Source: Neiella litorisoli (GTDB lineage: Bacteria > Pseudomonadota > Gammaproteobacteria > Enterobacterales > Neiellaceae). From it: a stretch of 64,000 bases of DNA. Positions within the stretch are counted from its first letter, which is position 1. Each line of letters starts with the position of its first letter. A program made the position numbers and the translations under genes. The notes below the pieces were generated by a model that made no database searches, was not told the DNA's origin, and saw only the letters and a program-made list of their open reading frames with translations. Below, piece after piece: positions 44,753 through 52,619 of this stretch. The DNA is taken from NCBI RefSeq assembly GCF_014773395.1, contig NZ_JACXAF010000001.1, forward strand, positions 248,001-312,000, written 5' to 3'.

Positions 44753-45637
44753 TTGGACATCCGTTCTTTAAGAATGTTCTGCCACTTGGCAACGAGCTTA
44801 CATTTCGGTCAAACCAGCAGCGCCATGCACGTCAGCGCGCCTACTTTAAGCCGAACCATTCAACGATTGGAAGAAGAAGTAGGGGATGCGTTGTTTAGTC
44901 GTGACAACCGTCGTGTTGAGCTCACCGATGCTGGTCAAAAATTCCTCTTATTTGCCCAACGGGTGCTGCTCGACTGGCAAGATCTCGAACAGCAATTATC
45001 AGCCGATCATCAAGCCCTTAGTGGTCAAATTCATATCTATTGTTCGGTCACTGCGAGCTATTCATTCTTATATGATTTGCTCAATGACTTTCGTCATCAG
45101 CATCCGGGGGTAGATATCAAATTGAGTACCGGTGATCCCGCTGATGCGCTGGATTGGGTAAAAGAAGGCAATGCCGACATCTCAATTACCGCCAAGCCCG
45201 ACAAATTATCGAGCAGCCTAGTATTCCAAAAGCTCGGCGATGCACCGCTGCAGATGGTCGGCCCCGTGGTGCCATGTCAAGTCAGTCAGCAAATCGCCAC
45301 GGATGACATCGACTGGGCGCAATTGCCCTACATTCTTCCTGAGCGCGGTTTAGCCCGCACTCGGCTCGACAAATGGTGTAAGAATCTTGGCTTTAAGCCC
45401 AAAGTGCATGCCGAGGTATCCGGCCATGAAGCCATTGTCTCTATGGTCGCTCTCGGCTTGGGCGTTGGGCCGGTGCCGCAACCGGTGCTGAAAAACAGCC
45501 CATTGCGGAGCAATATCCGAGTTCTGCAGCTACCTCAGTCATTTGGCTCGTTTGAAGTGGGGCTGTGCAGTAGCAAACGCGGGCTGCAAGATCCAAAAGT
45601 TGCAGCATTCTGGGCATTAGCTAAAACATCTTCATAA
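44753..45637 (+). CDS. ilvY: LysR-type regulator IlvY
   Basis: The N-terminal helix-turn-helix is LRMFCHLATSLHFGQTSSAMHVSAPTLSRTIQRLEEEVG. The effector domain has IHIYCSVTASYSFLYDLL and DIKLSTGDPADALDWV, nearly as in E. coli IlvY, and GHEAIVSMVALGLGVG. Together with the divergent ilvC this fixes the identity. It activates ilvC when acetolactate or acetohydroxybutyrate is present. I prefer the TTG at 44753 (product MDIRSLRMF, like E. coli MDLRDLKTF), because AGGAG is 7 bases before it. The ATG two codons upstream lies only one base after that site. Confidence 0.92.
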   Translation: MDIRSLRMFCHLATSLHFGQTSSAMHVSAPTLSRTIQRLEEEVGDALFSRDNRRVELTDAGQKFLLFAQRVLLDWQDLEQQLSADHQALSGQIHIYCSVTASYSFLYDLLNDFRHQHPGVDIKLSTGDPADALDWVKEGNADISITAKPDKLSSSLVFQKLGDAPLQMVGPVVPCQVSQQIATDDIDWAQLPYILPERGLARTRLDKWCKNLGFKPKVHAEVSGHEAIVSMVALGLGVGPVPQPVLKNSPLRSNIRVLQLPQSFGSFEVGLCSSKRGLQDPKVAAFWALAKTSS

Positions 45638-45649
45638 CGTTCGCGCTAG

Positions 45650-45669
45650 CAGCAGGCTCAGGCCTGCTG
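45650..45669 (+). terminator. hairpin after ilvY
   Basis: A perfect 8-bp stem CAGCAGGC/GCCTGCTG with TCAG loop, 12 bases after the stop, without a T run. Confidence 0.5.
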
Positions 45670-45713
45670 AAGCAACCAATCGGCAGTTTGATCCACCGCA
45701 AAAATTTACAAAT

Positions 45714-45732
45714 ACCAATCGTTATCATTGGC
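45714..45732. promoter_or_regulatory. Fur-like box upstream of the porin/FMN-binding/PepSY operon
   Basis: On the minus strand GCCAATGATAACGATTGGT matches the 19-bp Fur consensus at 12 positions, with the central GATAA fully kept. It is also a partial palindrome (CCAAT/ATTGG). It lies about 165-180 bases before the porin ATG. Confidence 0.5.
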
Positions 45733-45895
45733 AACATCTGACGCATTCATTGATCACAATCATAGAAACGCGCATATAAACAACAATCGTTCTTATTTAC
45801 ATTTAATTAAAACCGTCTCATAATCTTCGCCATAACGATCGCAATTTATGCGACGAACGACACACTTTTGCCTAATGAGATATGGAGATTCGCCC

Positions 45896-47143
45896 ATGCG
45901 TTTCACAATCAAGCCGGTCGCAATCGCGTTGACTGCAGCTTTGTCTGCAACCGCTATTGCTGCAGACAAAGAACCTTCCGTTGCAGAATTAATGGAAATG
46001 ATCAAAGCCCAGCAGGCGATGATCGACAAGCAAAACCAGTTGATTGACCAACTGTCGCAAAAAGTAGAGAAAGTTGAAGAAGAAACCGTTGCCAATACCC
46101 AAGCGGTAGAAGCTACCGTGGAAGCCATTGAAACAGCATCAACCGGCGAAGGTACTGCATGGGATCGCCTGAGCTTCGGTGGTTACGGTGAGCTGCACTA
46201 TAACAACCTAGACGGCTCTGGCGGCGCTAGCGACAAGAAAGAAATCGACTTCCACCGCTTCGTGATGTTCACCGGTTATGAGTTTACCGACAACCTGCGT
46301 TTCTTCTCTGAGCTCGAACTAGAGCACTCGCTATCTGGCGACGATAAGCCAGGTGAAGTCGAGCTGGAACAAGCCTATATCGAATATGATTTTAACGACA
46401 ACTACTCCGGTAAAGTCGGTTTGTTCCTGCTGCCAGTTGGTTTCCTCAATGAAACTCACGAGCCTCCAACCTTCTATGGTGTCGAGCGTAACAACGTTGA
46501 AAAGAACATTATTCCTACCACATGGTGGGAAGCGGGTACCGGCGTATTGGGTAAATACGACAACGGCGTCAGCTGGGGTGCTTATGTTCACTCTGGTCTG
46601 AAAACCAGCGCTGACAAGAGCTACAAAATCCGTAATGGTCGCCAAAAAGTGGCCGAGGCGGCAGCAGACGATTTAGCCTACACCGCTAATGTTAAGTACA
46701 CCGGTGTTCCAGGCTTGGAATTGGGCGCAACCGTGCAATATCAAGGCGACATCACTCAAAGTGAAGATCCAGATGCAGGCAGCGCCACCCTGGTTGAATT
46801 CCACGGTGCTTACCAATACGAGCAATTCGGCCTGCGTACCCTGTTCGCAATCTGGGATTTGGATGGTTCAGGACCAAAAGCAATCGGCGCCGATGAGCAG
46901 TATGGTTTCTATGTTGAGCCAAGCTGGCGCATTAACGAGTCATTCGGCGTGTTTGCTCGCTTCAGCGAATGGGATAACCAAGCTGGCGATGACAACAGCG
47001 ATAGCGAATACAGCCAATATGACTTTGGTGTCAATTGGTGGCTGCACCCGCAGGTCGTGCTGAAAGCTGATTACCAGATTCAGGACAACGACAATGGTAA
47101 AGAGCAAGAAGGCGTGAACTTGGGCATGGGTTACCACTTCTAA
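45896..47143 (+). CDS. outer membrane porin with N-terminal coiled coil (OprP/O-like)
   Basis: The ATG with a GGAGATTC site gives a 415-residue precursor with a signal peptide (MRFTIKPVAIALTAALSATAIA). A coiled coil follows (about 25-75: LMEMIKAQQAMIDKQNQLIDQLSQKVEKVEEE), as in trimeric porins. The beta-barrel has DRLSFGGYGELHYNN, FRFFSELELEH-type strands and a closing MGYHF with terminal Phe. It resembles the phosphate-selective porin group, but selectivity is not clear from sequence. It begins an operon with an FMN-binding protein 20 bases downstream and a PepSY membrane protein. A Fur-like box upstream suggests iron control. Confidence 0.83.
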   Translation: MRFTIKPVAIALTAALSATAIAADKEPSVAELMEMIKAQQAMIDKQNQLIDQLSQKVEKVEEETVANTQAVEATVEAIETASTGEGTAWDRLSFGGYGELHYNNLDGSGGASDKKEIDFHRFVMFTGYEFTDNLRFFSELELEHSLSGDDKPGEVELEQAYIEYDFNDNYSGKVGLFLLPVGFLNETHEPPTFYGVERNNVEKNIIPTTWWEAGTGVLGKYDNGVSWGAYVHSGLKTSADKSYKIRNGRQKVAEAAADDLAYTANVKYTGVPGLELGATVQYQGDITQSEDPDAGSATLVEFHGAYQYEQFGLRTLFAIWDLDGSGPKAIGADEQYGFYVEPSWRINESFGVFARFSEWDNQAGDDNSDSEYSQYDFGVNWWLHPQVVLKADYQIQDNDNGKEQEGVNLGMGYHF

Positions 47144-47163
47144 GCCAAGACGTTTAAACCACT

Positions 47164-47700
47164 ATGAAAGCAATCATTACGCTGATATTCCTATTCACTC
47201 TGGCCTCGCCTTTGGCGCTGGCTAAGGGTGAGTACATGACGCAATCGGCGTTTTTGACCCAAGCCTTTGGCGAGTCGGTTCCGACTCGCCAAACCCTCTG
47301 GCTACGCGGCGACCTGAAAAAAGAGGTTACCGATCTGCTGGGCCACGCCTACGGCAAGATCCGCCTGCATTACTGGCAACAAGGCTCCACCACCAGCTGG
47401 ATCCTGGAGCAAATCGGCAAAGAGCGGCCCATTACTGCCGGCTTTGTGGTCGATCAACAGCGTATCGTCCAAGCTCATGTCTTGGTATTCCGAGAATCGC
47501 GTGGCTGGGAAATCAAACGCTCCGCCTTTACCCAACAATTTGAATTTACTGAACTGACCGATGATAATCGACTGTCAAAACACATTGACGGCATTACTGG
47601 CGCCACACTCTCTGTTAACGCGATGAATCGCATGGCAAAGTTAGCGCTTAGACTCGATCAAGAGGTTCAGCTCACCCTTGCGCATCACCAAACTAACTAA
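47164..47700 (+). CDS. periplasmic FMN-binding (flavinylated) protein
   Basis: A 178-residue precursor with a signal peptide (MKAIITLIFLFTLASPLALA). The second half is an FMN-binding domain of the NqrC/RnfG type: GITGATLSVNAMNR near residues 145-158 contains the D-G-I-T-G-A-T pattern in which ApbE attaches FMN to the final Thr. No apbE gene is in the window. The product likely carries electrons in the periplasm between the PepSY membrane protein and another acceptor. It lies in the porin-FMN-PepSY operon; its end overlaps the next gene by 23 bases. Confidence 0.85.
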   Translation: MKAIITLIFLFTLASPLALAKGEYMTQSAFLTQAFGESVPTRQTLWLRGDLKKEVTDLLGHAYGKIRLHYWQQGSTTSWILEQIGKERPITAGFVVDQQRIVQAHVLVFRESRGWEIKRSAFTQQFEFTELTDDNRLSKHIDGITGATLSVNAMNRMAKLALRLDQEVQLTLAHHQTN

Positions 47701-48397
47701 CCGAGTTTTGCTCAACTGGCATCGTCAGGTCGGATTATTTGTCGCCATTTTGGCCCTTAACCTGAGTATTACTGGGGTACTGCTGCAACATACCGAGTTG
47801 TTCAAACTCGACCGCACCTACCTGACGTCGTCTTGGTTGCTCGATTGGTACAACTACCCTGAACCCAAGGTCAGCCTGATTCAGCTCGAGCAGCAAGCTG
47901 TCATACAGGTTGATGATCAGATCCTCCTTGGCGAAACGGTCGTCGGTAGCAGCGATGGGCCATTGTGGGGCGCTGCAGCAACCGACGACTTCATTCTTAT
48001 TGGCAGCGGCTATGGGTTGATTTGGCTGACTCATGAGGGTGAAGTCATCGACCAGATGCCCAGCCCGATTGCTGAGCCCAAAGCGACGCTGGCCCGCACC
48101 GGAGATCAATTTCAAATCGGCACCGATAACGACTGGCTAATCGCCGATCCGGAGTTAGCCGACTGGCAACCTGGACAGGCGCCGGAACAACCGCCGCTAA
48201 GCGTTGAGGCCAGTAGTTTTCGCCATGTTGATTTACCAGCAGCGCTGAGTGTTGGCGTTAGCTTAGAGCGACTGCTGCTAGACCTTCACAGCGGCCGGTT
48301 GTTTGGTTCGATTGGTGTGTTGCTGATGGATTTAGCATCCATCGGTCTGGTTCTTTTAGCCATCTCCGGCTGCTGGCTGTGGCTACGCCGCCGCTAA
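47678..48397 (+). CDS. PepSY-associated transmembrane protein
   Basis: A 239-residue protein starting at a TTG within the FMN-binding gene (AGAGG site 12 bases before). The first hydrophobic segment (LLNWHRQVGLFVAILALNLSITGVLL) contains the His-Arg motif typical of PepSY_TM proteins. A periplasmic domain follows (about 50-200), with an LDLHSGRLFG motif, then a closing helix (GVLLMDLASIGLVLLAISGCWLWLRRR). Two-helix PepSY proteins pair with FMN-binding proteins and are thought to pass electrons across the inner membrane, possibly via heme held by the His residues. The coupled overlap supports a functional unit. Confidence 0.82.
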   Translation: MRITKLTNRVLLNWHRQVGLFVAILALNLSITGVLLQHTELFKLDRTYLTSSWLLDWYNYPEPKVSLIQLEQQAVIQVDDQILLGETVVGSSDGPLWGAAATDDFILIGSGYGLIWLTHEGEVIDQMPSPIAEPKATLARTGDQFQIGTDNDWLIADPELADWQPGQAPEQPPLSVEASSFRHVDLPAALSVGVSLERLLLDLHSGRLFGSIGVLLMDLASIGLVLLAISGCWLWLRRR

Positions 48398-48548
48398 TTA
48401 GCCAGCAACCATTTTGATATCGCCCTCTCATTGTTGATGTTGCCACGCCCTTAAACAGTGAGATGGTTTTGATTTCTGCTGCCTTATCGCAGCAGTCCCC
48501 GCGTCGCTGACTAATCTGAATGCAGGTATGTTTCGGAGTTAGCTGTCG

Positions 48549-49619
48549 ATGTTATCCCCATCCAGTAGCGAAGCGGTGATCCGCCGCCTCTATCAGATCA
48601 CTCAAGACTATGAGCGCGGCTTTGAGCATCAGATCACCGAACTGATCCGCATGGGACTGACACGCTTCAAGCTCGATATCGGCATTTTGTCGCACGTCGT
48701 TGGTGAACTCTATACCGTCGATTACTGTGTCGTGCCAGATGGCATCGAGCTGAAAAAAGGCGATGAGTTTGATTTTAAATCCACCTACTGTGCCATTACC
48801 TGCAAGGCCAAAGGCCCAGTAGCCATTGAAAACATGGGCCAAGATGACCGCTATGCGAGCCACCCAGCGTACCAAGCATTCGGTCTTGAATCGTACATCG
48901 GCATTCCCATTCGTTTTGATGGTCAGGTCTATGGCACGCTGAATTTCTCCAGTGCCATTCCCTACACCAGACAGTTCGAGGAAATTGATATTGATGCGTT
49001 GCAACTAATGGCTTCGTGGATCGAAGTGGAGTTGATTCGGCGCAAACAAGAGCAGCAGCTAGAAGCACTGAACCAAAAGCTCAAGTTCCAAGCTTACTAC
49101 GATAGCCTGACCAATATTCCCAACCGTCGTGGCATGTTTAAACACATGATGAAAGAGCTGAATCGCGCAAGTCGAAACCAAAGCCAAGGCTCGTTGTCCT
49201 TGGTTGATATCGATTTTTTCAAACGCGTCAACGACACCTATGGCCACTCCGTTGGCGATCAGGTTTTGCAGCAAGTGGCCCAAACCATCTCTGAAGCCCT
49301 GCGTGAATATGATTATGTTGCGCGGTTGGGTGGCGAAGAATTTGTTCTTTGGTTTCCTGACACCAACGAGGCCGACAACCTTGAAGTGTGCCGTCGTATC
49401 ATGGCCAGTATTAAGCGGATTGAAAGGCTGCCCGAACCACTAACCGTGTCGATTGGTAGCTGCCAGCTTGACTGCAAAAACTGCAATAAAATCGATGCCG
49501 CTGATACCTTGGCGGATCTGCTGGAAAAAGCCGACAAAGCACTGTACCAAGCCAAAGCGGATGGGCGAAATCGCTTGGTTCGCTATGAGGACATAATTGA
49601 CGTAAAAAAAGAGGGTTAA
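48549..49619 (+). CDS. GAF-GGDEF diguanylate cyclase
   Basis: A 356-residue cytoplasmic protein. A GAF domain (about 15-165; KSTYCAITCKAKGPVAIENM, ESYIGIPIRFDGQVYGTLNF) precedes a short coiled coil (RRKQEQQLEALNQKLKFQ) and a GGDEF domain with active-site GGEEF at about residue 260. The preceding REYD five residues upstream is an intact RxxD inhibitory site. It should make c-di-GMP with product inhibition. Two extra Cys pairs (CQLDCKNCNK) near the C-terminus are unusual and may bind metal or sense redox. The only c-di-GMP receptor candidate seen here is the PilZ protein at 33 kb. Confidence 0.9.
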   Translation: MLSPSSSEAVIRRLYQITQDYERGFEHQITELIRMGLTRFKLDIGILSHVVGELYTVDYCVVPDGIELKKGDEFDFKSTYCAITCKAKGPVAIENMGQDDRYASHPAYQAFGLESYIGIPIRFDGQVYGTLNFSSAIPYTRQFEEIDIDALQLMASWIEVELIRRKQEQQLEALNQKLKFQAYYDSLTNIPNRRGMFKHMMKELNRASRNQSQGSLSLVDIDFFKRVNDTYGHSVGDQVLQQVAQTISEALREYDYVARLGGEEFVLWFPDTNEADNLEVCRRIMASIKRIERLPEPLTVSIGSCQLDCKNCNKIDAADTLADLLEKADKALYQAKADGRNRLVRYEDIIDVKKEG

Positions 49620-49626
49620 TTTGGCT

Positions 49627-49708
49627 GCCCGCGCTGGATACCGTTCGTCCTGAACATCGCCGCTCCTGCGCATCCATGCGCCCGCGGCATACCGTTCGTC
49701 CTGAACAT
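49627..49708. repeat. two-copy direct repeat between the cyclase and TonB receptor genes
   Basis: GCCCGCG, a short gap and ATACCGTTCGTCCTGAACAT occur at 49627-49657 and again at 49680-49708, a period of 51-53 bases. The second copy abuts the terminator of the convergent TonB receptor gene. Confidence 0.7.
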
Positions 49709-49741
49709 AAAAAAGGCCAGCACTATCTGGGTGCTGGCCTA
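49709..49741 (-). terminator. terminator of the TonB receptor gene
   Basis: On the minus strand AGGCCAGCAC/GTGCTGGCCT with a 7-base loop is followed by TTTTT, 21 bases after the stop. Confidence 0.88.
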
Positions 49742-49761
49742 CCACTACTAAATGGTGGGGG

Positions 49762-52440
49762 TTAGTAGAAATTGTAACCGACGCGAATACCGTAATAGCG
49801 CGGTGTGTTGTAGGTTCCTTGGTTGTAACCTTGGTCAGCATTGCTCCAGTGCTGGACAGATTCGTCCGTGGCATTCTGAATAAATGCTTCGGCATACCAG
49901 ATTTCCTCTGGCGCGTTGTAACGCAGGTTGGCGTTGATCAGTAAGTAGGAATCACGTTTGTCATCACTGTAATGAATGTCTTCATCAGCAATCGCAAAGT
50001 CCATGTCATCGGTGTGTTTGTCCACGTTCCATACGGTTAGATAGGCCTCGTCTTCCCAGTGGAAATTCAGCCAAGGGATAATGGCGCCGTACTCCCCTAA
50101 ATCGAAGTAATGATCGATATTGAGGTTCAAGGTGTACTTCGGCGTCATGGCTAGCTCATTGCCCTTGAGGTTGGTTTTCAGCGCCTCATTTTCTGGGTCA
50201 ACCGACTCGTCATAGCCAATGCCAAACAGGTAACGCGGATCGTAATCCCACTTGGTGTGCCAATCGTCAACAATTTCAGTATCAGTCCAAGTGGCGTAAC
50301 CGGAGATCTTGCCGTTTTCCCAAGCTTCCCACTGGAATTCCAGTTCAATACCCTGAATTTCAGAGCTCGGAACATTCTGGGTGTAATAAGCCACGACCGG
50401 CTGCTCGCGCCATTCCAATACCGGGTTACCTTCGTCATCAAAGACCGGCATACCATCATCGTCATAAACCGGTTGTTGCTGATTGCGATACCCCACCGTA
50501 CCGACCGACGAGTACTGCATATTGTCGTAATCTTGGAAGAAGTAAGTGGCCTGCAGGTGAAGCTTGTTGTCGAGCAATTTCGACTTGGCTCCAATTTCAT
50601 AGGTGGTCACTTCCTCGGGATCGAACTTGGTGGCAATCCGATGATATTCACCGGTCAAATCATCGGTCCAATCAAACACGTCACCAATACCACCGGCTTT
50701 AAAGCCAGTCGCAATGGAACCATAAATCATGGTGTTGTCACTCAAGTCATAATCCAAGCCGATGCGATAATCATGATTATCCCAAGATCCCTTGTTGGAG
50801 TTGTCCGTACCAGGCTCGTAGAGCGATTCATCTTCGTAGTAATTGGCAGGCAATTCATTGAGCAGATCGCGAGCCCACCAACCAACGGCACAACCGTTGT
50901 CGTTCGAACAAGTCATGTTGTTGCCACCTTTGTCCTCTTTCTCTTCATCGCTGTAGCGATACCCGAGGGTCAGGTGCAATCTATCGGTGATGTCGTAAGT
51001 GCCTTGAGCAAACAGAGCGTAGGAATCGGAACTGCGATCAGGTTGCAGCCAGAAGGTTTTGTCGTTGATGGAGTTGTCATAATAGCCACGCGTGGTGGTT
51101 TTCTCGTGGAACAGGTTGGCCCCGACAATCCAGCTAAATGGCGACGTCGCTTGCGACTGCAATTGCATTTCGTGGAAGTAAGAGCGTGACGCCGTACCCG
51201 GCAAGAAGAACATGGCACCATCCCAGACGTCATAGCTGTTCTCGATATCTTGAGCGAGCTCTCGACGTTGGTTTTCCCAGCCAAAGTTATAAACAAACGC
51301 CAGATCTTTGTTGATGTCGTAATTGATATTGCCGCGCAGCATGTGCATATCGACAATCAACTTACCCGGCACGTTAACGATTGCGGTGTAATTGTTGTTG
51401 TGCGGAGAGAAGGTGGTGCAATCAGAGACGCCGTTCACTTCACCGTTGTCGTCATAAGTTGGACGACCTTTCATCTTTTCACAGTTCGCCGTTTCTTTTT
51501 GGCCCGCCCCTTTGTTCTTGTAGTACTGATAAGTCAGATTAACGGCCAAGTCGTTATTAGGCTCCCATAAACTCGACAAACGGTAAGCAAATTCATCAAT
51601 ATTGCCGTAGCTGTCGCTTTCATCGGCTTTGGTCAATTCACGGATCTGATCACCGCCGCCAGCCCAATCAATCCACCAGTTGTTCTTTTGCGTGTTGGTG
51701 ATTGCGTCGGCGGGATCAATCGGCGCAGCATTGATCACCTCATCAGACAAATAGCGCTGATCATATTGGTTTGGATCGTAGTAAACGTCCATGTAGGAAT
51801 CGCGCTCATGCACTTTACCGGCGGCGCGAATGGCGAAGGTATCGCTAATGGGAATATTGATCATGCCGTGCAGCTCTTTGGCATCCCAGCGCCCCAATTC
51901 CAAATTAATGTTGCCTTCAACGCCGGCAAAATCCGGCTTATTGGTAATGATGTTGATACTACCGACTGTTGAGTTACGACCAAATAAAGTGCCTTGGGGG
52001 CCACGTAAGACCTCTACTCGCTCGTTATCAAACATCAGCGACAAAGCGCCTTGGGTACGCGGCGAGTAAACACCATCCAAATGAATACCAACCGATGGGT
52101 CGCCCAGCTCGGTGACATTGGTAGAGCGCACACCGCGCATTGAAATCACCGGAGCCTGCTGGCTACCTTCCATGCTAATCGCCAAGTTGGGCACCAGGTT
52201 GGCAATATCTTTAACGTTCTTGATGCCTTGGCGATCCATTGCCTCTTGGGTAAAAGCGCTGACCGCAACGGGTGTGTCCATCAGGTTAGTGACGCGCTTG
52301 GTCGCCGTGATTTCAATGACTTCAATGCCGGATTTGGCTTGCTCTGCGTCGTCATTTGCAACGGCTGGGACAGACACAGCAAGACATGCCAGAGAAACGG
52401 CTGCTGCAATGGGGTGCAGCGCGGATTTGTGTGCTTTCAT
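49762..52440 (-). CDS. TonB-dependent outer membrane receptor
   Basis: The start with an AAGGTAGAGC site gives an 892-residue precursor with a signal peptide (ending VPAVA) and a TonB-box-like IEVIEITATKR. The plug domain (about 45-160) has PVAVSAFTQEAMDRQGIKNV, MRGVRSTNV, VEVLRGPQGTLFGRNS and INIITNKP. The rest is a 22-strand barrel with many aromatic/acidic loops, ending in IRVGYNFY. It is of the large type used by marine bacteria to import oligosaccharides or siderophores; no FecA-like signalling extension is present. Next to a GH9 glycosidase and with a LacI-type operator before it, a glucan oligosaccharide is the best guess for substrate. Confidence 0.92.
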   Translation of the reverse strand: MKAHKSALHPIAAAVSLACLAVSVPAVANDDAEQAKSGIEVIEITATKRVTNLMDTPVAVSAFTQEAMDRQGIKNVKDIANLVPNLAISMEGSQQAPVISMRGVRSTNVTELGDPSVGIHLDGVYSPRTQGALSLMFDNERVEVLRGPQGTLFGRNSTVGSINIITNKPDFAGVEGNINLELGRWDAKELHGMINIPISDTFAIRAAGKVHERDSYMDVYYDPNQYDQRYLSDEVINAAPIDPADAITNTQKNNWWIDWAGGGDQIRELTKADESDSYGNIDEFAYRLSSLWEPNNDLAVNLTYQYYKNKGAGQKETANCEKMKGRPTYDDNGEVNGVSDCTTFSPHNNNYTAIVNVPGKLIVDMHMLRGNINYDINKDLAFVYNFGWENQRRELAQDIENSYDVWDGAMFFLPGTASRSYFHEMQLQSQATSPFSWIVGANLFHEKTTTRGYYDNSINDKTFWLQPDRSSDSYALFAQGTYDITDRLHLTLGYRYSDEEKEDKGGNNMTCSNDNGCAVGWWARDLLNELPANYYEDESLYEPGTDNSNKGSWDNHDYRIGLDYDLSDNTMIYGSIATGFKAGGIGDVFDWTDDLTGEYHRIATKFDPEEVTTYEIGAKSKLLDNKLHLQATYFFQDYDNMQYSSVGTVGYRNQQQPVYDDDGMPVFDDEGNPVLEWREQPVVAYYTQNVPSSEIQGIELEFQWEAWENGKISGYATWTDTEIVDDWHTKWDYDPRYLFGIGYDESVDPENEALKTNLKGNELAMTPKYTLNLNIDHYFDLGEYGAIIPWLNFHWEDEAYLTVWNVDKHTDDMDFAIADEDIHYSDDKRDSYLLINANLRYNAPEEIWYAEAFIQNATDESVQHWSNADQGYNQGTYNTPRYYGIRVGYNFY

Positions 52441-52467
52441 TTGCTCTACCTTGTGATTATTATTCAA

Positions 52468-52481
52468 TGATAACGTTTTCA
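52468..52481 (-). promoter_or_regulatory. LacI/GalR-type operator upstream of the TonB receptor gene
   Basis: On the minus strand TGAAAACGTTATCA fits the LacI-family consensus TGWAANCGNTNWCA at every defined base and has the central CG. It is 28 bases before the start codon. No LacI-family gene is in the window. Confidence 0.65.
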
Positions 52482-52581
52482 TTTTGTTATCGACTTGTTG
52501 TTAGCAAGTTCAATAGTTGAGCAATCAGCGAGCAGCCTCAATTGACTTGAGATAAGTGGACGATTTACTGCGTTCAGTGAC

Positions 52582-52605
52582 AACGAGGGGAACGTTCCCC
52601 CCGTT
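52582..52605. terminator. GC-rich hairpin between GH9 and TonB receptor genes
   Basis: A perfect 14-bp palindrome GGGGAACGTTCCCC, extended by AACG/CGTT across single mismatched bases, just after the GH9 stop. No strong T run on the minus strand, so terminator or operator cannot be separated. Confidence 0.4.
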
Positions 52606-52619
52606 TTATGTGATCGGTA

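Noticed and set aside
49411-49895. Minus-strand ORFs of 88 and 151 codons crossing the GGDEF end, the tandem repeat and the TonB receptor terminator
   Set aside because: Composition reflects the repeat and the opposite-strand genes; no start signals.
50257-51189. 310-codon plus-strand ORF opposite the TonB receptor gene
   Set aside because: Antisense frame of a confidently identified receptor, with no family features and no ribosome site.
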